A DNA stretch of 64,000 nucleotides from Bacillus siamensis KCTC 13613 (GCF_000262045.1 NZ_AJVF01000013.1:496001-560000), one strand, 5' to 3'. Positions 8,329 to 17,633 are shown, counted from the stretch's first letter. Notes: generated by a model from the sequence alone, not told the origin. Translations and numbers: made by a program.

Positions 8329-9465
8329 CTATGCTTTCACATCCGTTCCGTCAGTCAAACCGTCAGCCGGATTCAGAATGACTTTATCATTCTTTGAAAG
8401 TCCCTCTTTTATCTCCGTTAACTGATTCGAGGTGTCGCCCACTTTGACTTTCACGCGTTTGGCCTTCCCGTCTTTTACCATAAAGACCCAGTGCTCATCT
8501 CCGTCTTTTTTGACTGCGGAGGACGGCAGCGTATCGGCTTTCCGCTTGTCGGTTTCAATGTTCATAATGAGTTTAAACCCCGGTTTGCCCTCCGGAAGCT
8601 TTCCGATCAGCTTGACCTGAAACGGATACTGCACGGCTTGTTCCGTACTTTCACCAGAAGCAGCTCCTGACTTTTGTTCCGGAACGAGACCGACAGCCGT
8701 CACCCTTCCCTTCCATGTTTTATCCGGGATGGCGTCTGAGGTAATAGTAACGCTTTGTCCCTTTTTCACTTTCAATGTGTCGTATTCAGACAAATTGCCA
8801 GCAACGATCAGGTGTTCCGGATCGCCTATATGTATTACCGGTTCTTGAATATCCGATTTCTTAGAAGCGGCTTCTTGATTTACCGAGATAACCGTCCCGT
8901 CCATCTCACTCTTGACATTGAGGTTCGCCACCTGGTTTTCAAGAGATTGCTTTTGCAGGTCAGATTGCTTTAATTCAATTTCAGCCGTTTTTTGCTGTAG
9001 CTGCAGATCAGTCCGTTCGGATTCAATTTGTTTTTTGGCTTCCGCTTCTCCCGCTTGTTTTGCCAGATCTTTTTCTTTACTGTTTAAGGCTTGCAGTTTT
9101 TCTTGAATTTGTTCGATTTGCAGCCGTTTTGATTGTTCTGTCAACTCATTTTGCTCTTTATCAAGGTTGAGCTGTTCGTTTGTATAAGTGACTAGCGACG
9201 ATCCCTTTTTTACTTTGTCGCCTTCTTTTACTTTTACTTTATCAAGGGTTCCTTTGTCCGCTTCATAAAAAACATACTGTTCTTTGGAGAATTTAAGTGT
9301 TCCCGGAACCATGACCGCAGATGAGATTTCTCTTTTTTCCATAGTCCCGGTATCGACTTTTTCGCCGGCGCTGCCGCCCGCGGGAGCGGCCGACTTATAA
9401 ATATTGATACTGATGAATACTGCTACAATGACTGCGATGCCGATTCCGATCCAAAGTTTTTTCAT
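8329..9465 (-). CDS. yknX: periplasmic-adaptor-like protein YknX
   Basis: Membrane-fusion-type subunit of YknWXYZ. A single N-terminal membrane anchor (about residues 3-22) leads into lipoyl-like and beta-barrel domains split by a long glutamine- and lysine-rich coiled coil (about 100-175), the arrangement of MacA-type adaptors. I start at ATG 9465 (378 residues), with AGGTG upstream and one base after the yknW stop; a start three codons earlier would overlap yknW. Confidence 0.9.
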   Translation of the reverse strand: MKKLWIGIGIAVIVAVFISINIYKSAAPAGGSAGEKVDTGTMEKREISSAVMVPGTLKFSKEQYVFYEADKGTLDKVKVKEGDKVKKGSSLVTYTNEQLNLDKEQNELTEQSKRLQIEQIQEKLQALNSKEKDLAKQAGEAEAKKQIESERTDLQLQQKTAEIELKQSDLQKQSLENQVANLNVKSEMDGTVISVNQEAASKKSDIQEPVIHIGDPEHLIVAGNLSEYDTLKVKKGQSVTITSDAIPDKTWKGRVTAVGLVPEQKSGAASGESTEQAVQYPFQVKLIGKLPEGKPGFKLIMNIETDKRKADTLPSSAVKKDGDEHWVFMVKDGKAKRVKVKVGDTSNQLTEIKEGLSKNDKVILNPADGLTDGTDVKA

Positions 9466-9466
9466 G

Positions 9467-10165
9467 TTATACACCTGCTGCCACTGAATCTAACAGTCCT
9501 CCGACTGCCGATACCAAAAGCATAATAACAAACAGGACAATTGCGGAAATCCAGCCTGCTTTTTTAGAAATGCCGCCGGTATAGCGCAGACCTAACGCGA
9601 GCAGAATATAGCTCCAGATGCTGAAAATATCGATCGCGCTTAAAAAGACCGATACGCCATCTCCGGCCGGTATGACACTCGCCAAAGATGTGACAGGGTA
9701 CAGTGAGCCCGCACCGGTAAAATAAATGACAAGTCCGTTAATGACTAAGCCGATGTTAGTAATAAATGCAGTAAAGAGGCCGAGTGAGAGCATTTTTTTA
9801 TAAGTTGTCACGCCGCCTGAAATTTTGACGCACAGCCAATAAATAAGCGGAACGATAAAGAGAGCGATAATGCCCCCGAAAATTCCTCCGAAAATCGAGC
9901 CGAATTTCGCAATGGTTTTGGTCATTTCAATCTGATCATCGGTCAGTCCGTCAAGAGATGAGCTGTTCAGCAGTTCTTCATAATTCATTCCGAGCCCGCG
10001 CAAAATACTCCCCGCCGCGATGAGAATGATGACAATCAGGAGAGGAAGGCCGATGACCGGGTGTTCTTTTAATCTTTTAAACTGCACAACAGGACTTGTA
10101 ATGACGCCGAAAATTGACGGCTTTTCCGTTACTGCCGTATTGTTTTTTTCCAGATTTGGTTCCAT
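9467..10165 (-). CDS. yknW: Yip1-domain membrane protein YknW
   Basis: 232 residues with a cytoplasmic N terminus (about 1-35) and five hydrophobic segments, fitting the Yip1 domain. In B. subtilis YknW helps assemble the YknXYZ complex. It is first in the operon, behind GGAGG and a SigW-type promoter. The yknU and yknV ABC genes that lie upstream of yknW in B. subtilis 168 are absent here; the next gene upstream is moaD. Confidence 0.9.
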   Translation of the reverse strand: MEPNLEKNNTAVTEKPSIFGVITSPVVQFKRLKEHPVIGLPLLIVIILIAAGSILRGLGMNYEELLNSSSLDGLTDDQIEMTKTIAKFGSIFGGIFGGIIALFIVPLIYWLCVKISGGVTTYKKMLSLGLFTAFITNIGLVINGLVIYFTGAGSLYPVTSLASVIPAGDGVSVFLSAIDIFSIWSYILLALGLRYTGGISKKAGWISAIVLFVIMLLVSAVGGLLDSVAAGV

Positions 10166-10202
10166 ATTGCTGATGCCTCCTATGTATTATTCTGTTTATA
10201 CG

Positions 10203-10228
10203 TACGCATCCGGCTTATAAAAGTTTCA
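10203..10228 (-). promoter_or_regulatory. SigW-type promoter of yknWXYZ
   Basis: Minus strand -35 TGAAAC (10223-10228), 16-bp spacer, -10 CGTA (10203-10206), the textbook extracytoplasmic SigW pattern, about 40 bp before yknW. Confidence 0.85.
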
Positions 10229-10471
10229 ATTTTTTTGCCGTTTGCGTATTTATGCTAAATTGTAACACAAAATCTTAAATGTAAGTTCCATAATTATGTA
10301 AAAAACAACCAGCGCCGGACTGATATAAAAGCAGGCTAAAAATCTTGTGTGACGCCGTTTTAAGCCTGTGTATGTAAAGAAAACCGCACAATTAAAAATC
10401 CCCTTTAAATTCCATTTGGTCTCCCCCTGGAATTCAGCCTTTCTTGCCGATGTTATCGGCGTACTGTGCAA
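10229..10471. other. intergenic stretch between the yknW promoter and the moaD terminator
   Basis: I see no credible gene here. An 81-codon minus-strand frame runs through it without a ribosome site or recognisable product. It is the place where yknU-yknV would be expected. Confidence 0.6.
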
Positions 10472-10505
10472 AAAAGCCGGATGGCAATGATGCACATCCG
10501 GCTTT
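10472..10505. terminator. terminator after moaD
   Basis: Stem AAAAGCCGGATG / CATCCGGCTTTT (12 bp perfect), directly downstream of the moaD stop. Confidence 0.9.
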
Positions 10506-10508
10506 TAT

Positions 10509-10745
10509 TCACCCTCCGCTTACGGGCGGGATAAAGGCAATGGTATCGCCTTCTGTTACGATGCTGTTGTCTTTTACGTAAGTTTCATTGATTGCGATCA
10601 TGGCATTGTCTATCGTCTGGAGGCCGTATCGTTCTTTTAACAGCGTTTTTACAGCAGACGCTGCCGCCTCCTTTTCGTTAAGTTCAATGACCGGTGTTCC
10701 TGCCTGCTCCGCAAGCCCGGCAAACAAAAGTACTTTAATCATCAT
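10509..10745 (-). CDS. moaD: molybdopterin synthase sulfur carrier subunit MoaD
   Basis: Small subunit of molybdopterin synthase. The 78-residue ubiquitin-like protein ends in the required Gly-Gly (PPVSGG), which MoeB adenylates and which then carries the thiocarboxylate. Its ATG ATG start overlaps the moaE stop codon (ATGA), so expression is coupled to moaE. Last gene of the cofactor operon. Confidence 0.95.
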   Translation of the reverse strand: MMIKVLLFAGLAEQAGTPVIELNEKEAAASAVKTLLKERYGLQTIDNAMIAINETYVKDNSIVTEGDTIAFIPPVSGG

Positions 10746-11209
10746 GATTCCCCTTTATTTAAATCCGGTTTTCCGTTCGGATAAGGCATCGTTTCCAGCT
10801 GATCGCCTATCCATTCTTCGCCGTCTTCCCAGATCTCTTTTTTCCAAATCGGAACAATCTGTTTTATCCGTTCAATGGCATATTCATTCGCCTCATATGC
10901 CGCCTTTCTGTGCGGAGAAGACACGGCGATTACGACCGCTGCTTCTCCGATATCAAGGACGCCGACGCGGTGAGTGATCGCAGCTTCGGCTCCCTCCCAT
11001 TTCGCGCTGATTTCATCGCCGATTTGAGAAAGCATTTGAACAGCCATCGGTTCATATGCTTCATATTCAAGACGCACCGTCCGCCGTCCGGCAGTCCACT
11101 CTCTGACCGTGCCGATAAACGTTGTGATGGCCCCGGCTTCGCGCTTTTCAACTTTTTTTACGATATTTTCCGCAATGATAGGTTCCCTTGTAATTTGAAA
11201 ACGTTCCAT
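10742..11209 (-). CDS. moaE: molybdopterin synthase catalytic subunit MoaE
   Basis: 155-residue large subunit that inserts sulfur from MoaD into precursor Z to make molybdopterin. Family motifs seen are [13 protein letters not shown] near the N terminus, [14 protein letters not shown] and [11 protein letters not shown], with the catalytic-region lysine segment PIWKKE near the C terminus. It follows mobB directly and overlaps moaD. Confidence 0.94.
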   Translation of the reverse strand: MERFQITREPIIAENIVKKVEKREAGAITTFIGTVREWTAGRRTVRLEYEAYEPMAVQMLSQIGDEISAKWEGAEAAITHRVGVLDIGEAAVVIAVSSPHRKAAYEANEYAIERIKQIVPIWKKEIWEDGEEWIGDQLETMPYPNGKPDLNKGES

Positions 11210-11731
11210 TTATGCAGATCCCCCTTTCAGCTGCGAAAGCACAAACATAATGGCAGCCGGATCATCCGCATGGAATACGGGTATGCCCGCATCTGCAGGC
11301 ATATGCTCCGTACTTCTGCTGACAACCGCGAGCACGCGCTCCAAATGCTTCAGCTTTTGCCAATCTTCGCTGCTTTTAATCATAATGATTTTCGGATGCG
11401 GCGCATGTTTAAAACCCTCAATGAGAAGACAGTCGATTCCCAAATATTCATACAGGCCGATCAAACCAGCCAGATCCCATTTTTTTCGCGCCGTAAGCTG
11501 CAAGACCCCGTCCCCTTCTACTGCCGTAACCGCGGCACCGGCTTTTGATAAGCGCTCTGAATCCTTTCCGTCAGAAAAAGGTTCCGGCTCTCCGCCATGT
11601 CCGTGATGCTTTAAACATCCAACCGTGCATTCTTTCGGCGCCGCTTTCAGTATACGTTCGATAAACGTTGTTTTACCGCTGTTTTGAAACCCTACGATCT
11701 GGACGATCGGGAAAGAATTGACCACGGCCAC
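11210..11731 (-). CDS. mobB: molybdopterin-guanine dinucleotide biosynthesis protein MobB
   Basis: 173-residue GTP-binding P-loop protein that assists MobA in adding GMP to molybdenum cofactor. Walker A GFQNSGKTT is at about residues 14-22 and the metal/histidine-rich CLKHHGHGG follows. The start codon lies 40 bases inside the end of moeA, an unusually long overlap that suggests translational coupling. Confidence 0.93.
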   Translation of the reverse strand: MAVVNSFPIVQIVGFQNSGKTTFIERILKAAPKECTVGCLKHHGHGGEPEPFSDGKDSERLSKAGAAVTAVEGDGVLQLTARKKWDLAGLIGLYEYLGIDCLLIEGFKHAPHPKIIMIKSSEDWQKLKHLERVLAVVSRSTEHMPADAGIPVFHADDPAAIMFVLSQLKGGSA

Positions 11732-12984
11732 TCACTTCCATTCTCATCGCGGATGAGAAGCACGTGAACCGTCCGTCCCGCTTCATATCCTCTCGTTCCT
11801 CCCGGCAGAAGGATAAACGCGTTTGCTTCGGCAAGAGATGTGACTGAGCTTGATTTGTCGAGACCGACCGGTGACGCCATCATCTTTCCGTCCTTATGAT
11901 AAACAAACGCCCTCACAAATCTCGCAAACGGATTCGGCTTCGGAAAGTCGTTTGTTAACACGGCTTCCGCCCATCCGGCGTGAGGTTTTTCATTCAGAAG
12001 CCAAGACTGAATCATCGGTTTGACAAACAGGGTGAAACCGACGTAACATGCTGACGGATTGCCTGAAAGGCCGAACAGCAGCATGTCATCGGCCCGTGCG
12101 ACAGTTGTCACGCTCCCCGGGCGCATTGCCACTTTGTTAAATAAAACTTCCGCTCCGAGCTTAGCATAAATGTCAGGAAGAAAATCAAAATCACCGACTG
12201 ACACGCCGCCGGTCGTGATCAGAAAATCGGTTTTTTTCATGGCTTCCTTCACCGCCGCATAACTGTCATCAAAATCATCGGAAATTTTGCCTAAGTTCAG
12301 CGGCACCGCACCCGCTTCAATGATCTGGGCATACACCATGGCCGCGTTGCTGTTGCGGATTTTGCCCGGTTCAAGCGGATCGCTTACATGAAGAAGTTCG
12401 GTTCCCGTGGCGATAATTCCGACCACCGGCTTTCTCACCACAGGAACAGAAGCATAGCCGAAGGTTGCCAAAAGAGCGGTGACGCCCGGCGTGATTTTCG
12501 TTCCTTTTTTTAAAAGCGAGCTGCCCTTTTTTGCATCTTCTCCTTGGTATGAAATATTATCACCCGCATGGAAAGGGCGTTTCACCGACATGTAATCCGT
12601 GCCGTTTTCAGAATACGTTTTTGTCAGCTCAAGCATCACTACGGCATCCGCGCCTTTTGGAATCTGCGCCCCTGTCATAATGCGGACCGCTTCATATGGT
12701 CCGAGCTCTTTTTCTGACACGGCGCCGGCTCCGATATGGTCAATGACTTCAAACGTGACGGCATTATCACGGGAAGCCGTCTTTGAATCGCACGCCCTGA
12801 TGGCAAAACCGTCATACGGAGAACGGTCAAAGGCAGGCACATCATGGTCCGCCTTAACATCTTCTGCCAAATAGCGGTGAAGGCTGTCCTCCAGCGGCAC
12901 CCATTCGGTATCCCCCTGTTTTTTATACCGGCTCACCCGGCGGACTGCTTCGCCCACCTGAATCGGCGTTCTTTTTTCAAGCAT
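11692..12984 (-). CDS. moeA: molybdopterin molybdenumtransferase MoeA
   Basis: 430 residues; inserts molybdate into adenylylated molybdopterin. Visible family motifs are PYDGFAIR (about 62-69), the MPT-binding core with ATGTEL (about 192-197), TTGGVSVGD, and FGLSGNPSACYVGF. The 3' end overlaps mobB by 40 bases, and the upstream gap to moeB is only 17 bases. Confidence 0.95.
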   Translation of the reverse strand: MLEKRTPIQVGEAVRRVSRYKKQGDTEWVPLEDSLHRYLAEDVKADHDVPAFDRSPYDGFAIRACDSKTASRDNAVTFEVIDHIGAGAVSEKELGPYEAVRIMTGAQIPKGADAVVMLELTKTYSENGTDYMSVKRPFHAGDNISYQGEDAKKGSSLLKKGTKITPGVTALLATFGYASVPVVRKPVVGIIATGTELLHVSDPLEPGKIRNSNAAMVYAQIIEAGAVPLNLGKISDDFDDSYAAVKEAMKKTDFLITTGGVSVGDFDFLPDIYAKLGAEVLFNKVAMRPGSVTTVARADDMLLFGLSGNPSACYVGFTLFVKPMIQSWLLNEKPHAGWAEAVLTNDFPKPNPFARFVRAFVYHKDGKMMASPVGLDKSSSVTSLAEANAFILLPGGTRGYEAGRTVHVLLIRDENGSEWPWSILSRSSRS

Positions 12985-13001
12985 AGCAATACCTCCCCTT
13001 A

Positions 13002-14021
13002 CTACAGTCCGATCACTCTGGCCAGAACTGAATTTGCTTCTTTGATGTCGTTTGTACCGTGAATCAGAGCCCGTCCGTCTTGAAAAATAACGATCCTGAA
13101 GCGTTCGTACGCCATGTGCAGCAAAAATTCATTTGCTTCGACTTTGCCGATCTGCTTCAGACGTTTGACGAGCTCTTCTTTGTCCAGCCTCTTTAACGCT
13201 TCCGATCTGATTTGAACGGTATCTCTTCCGCACAGCACGCTTGCTTTTGGCCTATTTTCAGGCTGCAGGTACGGGTATACAGGCTCCGCGCCGCAGGAAG
13301 GGCAATGATCCCGTTTGGTCTGATCCACATTTACGCTCATATTGGTGTTATTCCACACATCAAACGTAAAAAAGCGCCGATTTACCGCTTCATGGTTACC
13401 TGTCAGCAATTTCAGCGCCTCAGCCTGCTGATAAGCAGAGACGATATGAACCGCCGGAGGTATGATCCCTGCTGTATCACATGTCGCTCCGCCCACGGGT
13501 ATTTGCTCAAACAGACAGGATAAACACGGCGTAACCCCCGGGATAATCGTCATACACATCCCCTGACTGCTGACACAGGCACCGTAAATCCAAGGCGTTT
13601 TCATTTTCAGCGCCAGATCATTGATGACCATTCTCGTTTCAAAATTATCTGTCGCATCCACGATGCAATCCGCTTGTTCGATCAGCGGTTCGAGCATTTC
13701 CGCCGTACCTTCGGCCGCATAAGCATCTATATGTATGTCACTGTTTATCGCCAAAAGACGCGTCTTTGCCGCCACGGCTTTCGGCAGGCGCTCCCTCGCG
13801 TCTTCTTCTGTATACAGCTGCTGTCTTTGTAAATTGCTCCATTCCACATAATCCCGGTCAATAATCGCCATACGGCCTGCTCCGGCTCTTGCCAGCCCCT
13901 CTGCTGCGGCTGTTCCGAGGGCCCCGGCCCCGACAATCAGGACACTGCTGTCAGCCAGCGCCTTCTGCCCTTTTTCCCCTATCGGCTTAAATCTTGTCTG
14001 CCGCGAATAGCGCTCTTCCAT
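13002..14021 (-). CDS. moeB: MoaD adenylyltransferase MoeB/ThiF family
   Basis: 339-residue E1-like enzyme that adenylates the C terminus of MoaD (and possibly ThiS). Nucleotide-binding [17 protein letters not shown] (about 31-47), [13 protein letters not shown] and the DATDNFETR loop are present, as are zinc-ligand cysteine pairs CLSC and CPSC. A C-terminal domain of about 80 residues follows the catalytic part, as in the B. subtilis protein. It lies between mobA and moeA in the same operon. Confidence 0.9.
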   Translation of the reverse strand: MEERYSRQTRFKPIGEKGQKALADSSVLIVGAGALGTAAAEGLARAGAGRMAIIDRDYVEWSNLQRQQLYTEEDARERLPKAVAAKTRLLAINSDIHIDAYAAEGTAEMLEPLIEQADCIVDATDNFETRMVINDLALKMKTPWIYGACVSSQGMCMTIIPGVTPCLSCLFEQIPVGGATCDTAGIIPPAVHIVSAYQQAEALKLLTGNHEAVNRRFFTFDVWNNTNMSVNVDQTKRDHCPSCGAEPVYPYLQPENRPKASVLCGRDTVQIRSEALKRLDKEELVKRLKQIGKVEANEFLLHMAYERFRIVIFQDGRALIHGTNDIKEANSVLARVIGL

Positions 14022-14072
14022 CTGTGTTGTCCCCTTGCATTTTTATTTCCATCATACCATGTTTCCTCACAA

Positions 14073-14675
14073 TCAGTCCTGATGTGAAGACTCGATAAGC
14101 GCCAAAAGTCTGGCGTAATCATCCCGGGTGTTGATATTGACGAACTCTTCCGGCCCGGCGCCGATGTCTTCAGCCTGCACATAACAGACAGACAGATGTT
14201 TCAGCATGTCTGCCATTTTCAGCTTGTTTTGTGCCAGCTGATCAAAAAGCACCTCCTGCACCCGTTTATGATAAACAGCCAAGAGAGGCTGCTCTCTGTT
14301 TTCACAAATCGGAATGACAGCGTCCACATTTCCGGTCAGCTTCATTTCAAGCGCTGCCATGGTCTTTCTAGTCACGAGCGGCGTGTCACAGGATATGACC
14401 GTGTATGTTTCGCCTTCCGTTTGTTTCATTGCCGTATATATGCCGGCCAGCGGCCCCATTCCCCGAAACTGCGGCACATCGGAGAAAACATGTCTCTCTT
14501 TGTTTGCTAAGAACTTATTTATATGCTCAGGGCGGCTGATAATCACCGGCTCTCCGCAGCCGAAGGCTTTTTTCGCCTGCTCATAAAACATGCCGCCCTT
14601 CCACTTTGCAAAAGCTTTCGGTTCCCCGAACCTTCGGGAAGCTCCCCCTGCTAATATTACATTCACCTGTTTCAT
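14073..14675 (-). CDS. mobA: molybdenum cofactor guanylyltransferase MobA
   Basis: Attaches GMP to molybdopterin to form the guanine-dinucleotide cofactor. The 200-residue nucleotidyltransferase begins MKQVNVILAGGASRRFG, where LAGGxSxRxG is the GTP-binding signature. I start at ATG 14675 because GGGGAGA lies 5 bases upstream; the frame extends ten codons further without a ribosome site. First gene of the mobA-moeB-moeA-mobB-moaE-moaD operon. Confidence 0.93.
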   Translation of the reverse strand: MKQVNVILAGGASRRFGEPKAFAKWKGGMFYEQAKKAFGCGEPVIISRPEHINKFLANKERHVFSDVPQFRGMGPLAGIYTAMKQTEGETYTVISCDTPLVTRKTMAALEMKLTGNVDAVIPICENREQPLLAVYHKRVQEVLFDQLAQNKLKMADMLKHLSVCYVQAEDIGAGPEEFVNINTRDDYARLLALIESSHQD

Positions 14676-14819
14676 GTCATCTCTCCCCATTCTATATAAA
14701 AGCATAGCAAACGCCTCAGCCGAAATACAATATTACAGTGCTTGTCAATTTAATTAAGAGGAATAGCCGTCTGTCCTATTCCATATTGTAGTGTTAACAT
14801 CATGAGGGAGATGGTTCTT

Positions 14820-15794
14820 ATGAAAATATCAGGTCCGTTTTTCCACGACACTTCTCAAGAGAACCTTTATTTGAAGTCTGAACTTTCGAGATGCAGAAAA
14901 CTGATTTCGGAGTTTGAAGCAAGCTACTTTCATCAAAAAAACAATAAGCTTCAGGAGGAAAACGCCAATATTAAAGAGCGGCTTCACAAGCTTACTGACG
15001 AACTGGAAGCAATGGCTCAAAAACACAAACAGACAAGTAACACGGAACGGTCTCTGCATGAAATCAGGGCCGGGCTGCTCGATAAAATCGTCATTCTGCA
15101 AGAACTGCTGCAGAAGGAAACGTTTCGGCGGAAAAATGAGATGGAAGAAAAACACCGTCTCCATCTTACGAATGTAAAATTTGAAGAAGAAAATAAAAAC
15201 TTACATACCCGTATCCGCTCACTTGAGACCGCAATGGAAACGGAACAGACTTCTCACGAAGATACGAAACGGCGTTTTCAGGCTGCTGCAGAAGAAAATA
15301 TCCGGCTGCAAACACAAATGACAGAAAAAGAATACCAGCTCAAACATATTAAAATAGAAATTAATCATATGAGAGATCGAATACTAGAAACAAAAGAACG
15401 GCTTGTAGAAATAGAAAAAACGAAAGAAAAGTTATTTCAAGAAACCATTCTCTCGTACAAAAGGCAGCTGGACGAAAGTGATGCTTGGATTGCCGGTCAT
15501 TTTGCTGATATTGACAGCCGGACGGCGGAACCGGCAGAAAAAGAGCTGGAACTTCCTTCTGCTGCGGCCGGGACTGTTCAGGCAGAAGACTTGCTTAAAG
15601 CGGTCACCGAACAAGTCATCTCCCTGCAAAAACAGTTTGCACAATCAGAGTCCCGTGATCAGTCGTTTGAAGAAAAGCTGGACGCGGTGAAAGAACGGGC
15701 TGATGAAGAAAAACCGTTCCAGAAATATGTCGTCAAGCTTGAAAAAAAGGCGTTAAAAGATACGCGGGACAGCACAAAAAAACTGCTTGAGTAA
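14820..15794 (+). CDS. yknT: coiled-coil protein YknT
   Basis: 324 residues, almost entirely charged heptad-like helix (about 20-225), with no membrane segment, so an extended coiled-coil rod is likely. B. subtilis YknT is a SigE-controlled sporulation gene; a SigE-like -10 CATATTGT is visible at 14782-14789, though its -35 is weak. I choose ATG 14820, preceded by GAGGGAGA; ATG 14802 has no ribosome site. Its stop codon lies in the loop of the terminator shared with rok. Molecular function unknown. Confidence 0.8.
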   Translation: MKISGPFFHDTSQENLYLKSELSRCRKLISEFEASYFHQKNNKLQEENANIKERLHKLTDELEAMAQKHKQTSNTERSLHEIRAGLLDKIVILQELLQKETFRRKNEMEEKHRLHLTNVKFEEENKNLHTRIRSLETAMETEQTSHEDTKRRFQAAAEENIRLQTQMTEKEYQLKHIKIEINHMRDRILETKERLVEIEKTKEKLFQETILSYKRQLDESDAWIAGHFADIDSRTAEPAEKELELPSAAAGTVQAEDLLKAVTEQVISLQKQFAQSESRDQSFEEKLDAVKERADEEKPFQKYVVKLEKKALKDTRDSTKKLLE

Positions 15795-15809
15795 CGCAAG
15801 CAGTTTTTT
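15777..15809. terminator. bidirectional terminator between yknT and rok
   Basis: Perfect stem AAAAAACTGCTTG / CAAGCAGTTTTTT with a 7-base loop that contains the yknT stop codon TAA. Confidence 0.92.
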
Positions 15810-15815
15810 ACTGTT

Positions 15816-16412
15816 TTATTCAGCAGCCGTATCATTTGCCGTTTCTTCTGTTTCCTGAGAAATTTCTCCCTCAAGAATATATTGGCCGCGGTATGGTTTT
15901 TTCACTTCCGGATACATTTTAATTAAACTTTGCATAAACGTTGTCATATTAGGAATTTCAAGGCCGCTTTCCTTCTCAATTTCCTTTTGCAGCTCCGAAC
16001 TTTTGATCGCCGCATTGTGGCGCTTCAAAGTTTTAATGGCTGCTTCGCGCAGTTTTGCCGCTTTTGAACCCGGTCTTGCCGTCCCTCTTCTTCTTCTTGT
16101 AGAACCGTCCGGGATCCCGGCGGGAATAGACGTAATAGACTGCATTTGCGGCTGTGAGGATTGAGGCTGTGTCTGCGGCTTTTGGTAGCTTCTCATTTCC
16201 TGTGCCGCAAGCTCTGCAAGCACTGGGAGAGAGTCACTTTTTTTCTCCGGACGAAACTCTTTTTTTGTATCGGACAGGCTGCCCGTATTGTCTAATTCTC
16301 TCAGTTTTGCATATATTTTATCTCGTTCTATTTGATATTCACGAATGACTTTTACCTCTGCCTCGTTCAATTGTTCTAAACGTAAGCGCAGCGCTTCTCT
16401 TTCATTAAACAT
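15816..16412 (-). CDS. rok: Rok, repressor of comK and silencer of foreign DNA
   Basis: 198-residue nucleoid-associated protein. The N-terminal helix (about 1-43) is the oligomerisation region, a proline/glutamine/serine-rich linker (about 75-110, basic RRRRG) follows, and the C-terminal winged-helix DNA-binding domain runs from about 115 to 180. In B. subtilis Rok represses comK and AT-rich acquired genes. The promoter at 16454-16482 has near-consensus boxes, and the gene is preceded by a GGGGG ribosome site. Confidence 0.94.
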   Translation of the reverse strand: MFNEREALRLRLEQLNEAEVKVIREYQIERDKIYAKLRELDNTGSLSDTKKEFRPEKKSDSLPVLAELAAQEMRSYQKPQTQPQSSQPQMQSITSIPAGIPDGSTRRRRGTARPGSKAAKLREAAIKTLKRHNAAIKSSELQKEIEKESGLEIPNMTTFMQSLIKMYPEVKKPYRGQYILEGEISQETEETANDTAAE

Positions 16413-16453
16413 GTGTAAAACCCCCTGTCAAAAATTTAAACGCTTTTATTTAG

Positions 16454-16482
16454 ATATTAGATTACAAAAGTAATTTTATCAA
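16454..16482 (-). promoter_or_regulatory. rok promoter (SigA type)
   Basis: Minus strand -35 TTGATA (16477-16482), 17-bp spacer, -10 TAATAT (16454-16459). Confidence 0.7.
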
Positions 16483-16697
16483 CTATTATTTTAGCATTTT
16501 ACTATTTTATTTACTCTATGAAAAATTGCTTATTTTCTGAAAATGGTACTTTCTATACAAAAACCCTCGTCATATAGGGGATTCTGGGCGGTGTTCCATT
16601 TTATTCAAATCCTTCAAAATATAACTTGAAATTACTTGTTTAATGAAAATTAGCGTAATATCTACAATTTTCGACTATAATATGTAAAAGCTAAAGA
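16483..16697. other. AT-rich non-coding stretch upstream of rok
   Basis: No gene is visible. It is strongly AT-rich, with a TATAAT on the plus strand at about 16677 and a weak CCCT/AGGG hairpin near 16564-16579. It probably holds rok regulatory sites and possibly a short plus-strand transcript ending at the next hairpin. Confidence 0.5.
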
Positions 16698-16742
16698 TAT
16701 GGAGAAAACATGCGATACAGCGTGTTTTCTCCCGTTTTTCTT
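16698..16742 (+). terminator. strong plus-strand hairpin with no upstream gene
   Basis: A 13-bp stem (GGAGAAAACATGC pairing with GCGTGTTTTCTCC, one T-G pair, loop GATACA) is followed by a T-rich tract only on the plus strand. Both neighbouring genes, rok and ykuV, lie on the minus strand, so this terminator has no known client. Confidence 0.7.
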
Positions 16743-16810
16743 CATTTTCGTTTTCACTCCAGCTCAACAATCACACATGTCATTTTGGAATTTTTTATCC
16801 AATAAGCACA

Positions 16811-16846
16811 AAAAAACCCTATTACCTAACGGCAAAGGGTTTGCAG
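16811..16846 (-). terminator. terminator of ykuV
   Basis: Minus strand stem AAACCCT / AGGGTTT followed by a T run. A second stem GACAAT / ATTGTC (about 16853-16876) lies between it and the ykuV stop. Confidence 0.7.
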
Positions 16847-16880
16847 AACCGAGACAATAGTCCGACGGAGATTGTCCCAA

Positions 16881-17339
16881 TTATTCAGAAGCCTGCTCCA
16901 TTTCTGAAAGTACGCGGCTGACGCGTTTTTCAAGCATTGTCATCCCGGCTCCTCCCGCTTGAAAATGACGGAGCTGTCCGGTTTTATCAAAAACGTAATA
17001 AGCCGGCACATATTGATTCTCAAATGCTTCAGTCAGCGTATGATCGCTGTCCACGTAAATTGGCTGAGAGATATCGTGTTCAGCCGCTGTTTCCTTGATT
17101 TTCTCAAGGTCAAGATCATCTTCGGAACGGGGCATATGAACGGCTGCCACATTCAGCTGATCTTTATATTTATTACGAAGCCCGTTCACCTCAGGCATCG
17201 CTTCTTTACACATGCCGCAGCTGACGGACCAGAAGTGAATCAATGCCGGCTTTTCACCGATCAGCTGTTCCTTCGTGACTTCTCCGTTAATCCAGGCTTT
17301 GGCGCCTGTCAATTCAGGCATTTGCTGATGTAATTTCAT
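16881..17339 (-). CDS. ykuV: thioredoxin-like thiol-disulfide oxidoreductase YkuV
   Basis: 152 residues with a redlxin/TlpA-like thioredoxin fold. The redox motif CGMC is at residues 41-44 in HFWSVSCGMC, and the cis-proline region lies near YVPAYYVFD. There is no signal peptide, so it is cytosolic. ATG 17339 follows AGGAGGG. In B. subtilis it lies next to the peroxiredoxin gene ykuU, which is missing here. Confidence 0.88.
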   Translation of the reverse strand: MKLHQQMPELTGAKAWINGEVTKEQLIGEKPALIHFWSVSCGMCKEAMPEVNGLRNKYKDQLNVAAVHMPRSEDDLDLEKIKETAAEHDISQPIYVDSDHTLTEAFENQYVPAYYVFDKTGQLRHFQAGGAGMTMLEKRVSRVLSEMEQASE

Positions 17340-17633
17340 CTGATGTCCCTCCTAATGAAAAAGATTTGTGTTCTTTCGTCCGCACTCTCACTTCGCTCGG
17401 GCAACATCCGGCTGTTTTCCCTCCAAAGTAAATGATTTGGCTGAACCGACATGTTAAAATGAGAGCGGAGATCCTTTAGTTAGTATCTTCACGAAAATAA
17501 TGAGATTGAAACCGTTCAATAGAATAAATCATAACTGTAAAAAACTGATTTCTATTAAAAGGTTTATCCTATTGTAAAACGGGTAAGTAACTTTTAGCTT
17601 TTTCTGCAATAGACTTGAAAGGAAGACATCACT
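17340..17633. other. divergent intergenic region between ykuV and ykuT
   Basis: The 294 bp contain only the two divergent ribosome sites and presumed promoters. The peroxiredoxin gene ykuU, found here in B. subtilis 168, is absent and I see no remnant of it. Confidence 0.6.

Noticed and set aside
10250-10495. 81-codon minus-strand frame between moaD and yknW
   Set aside because: No ribosome site, it runs into the moaD terminator and shows no family resemblance.
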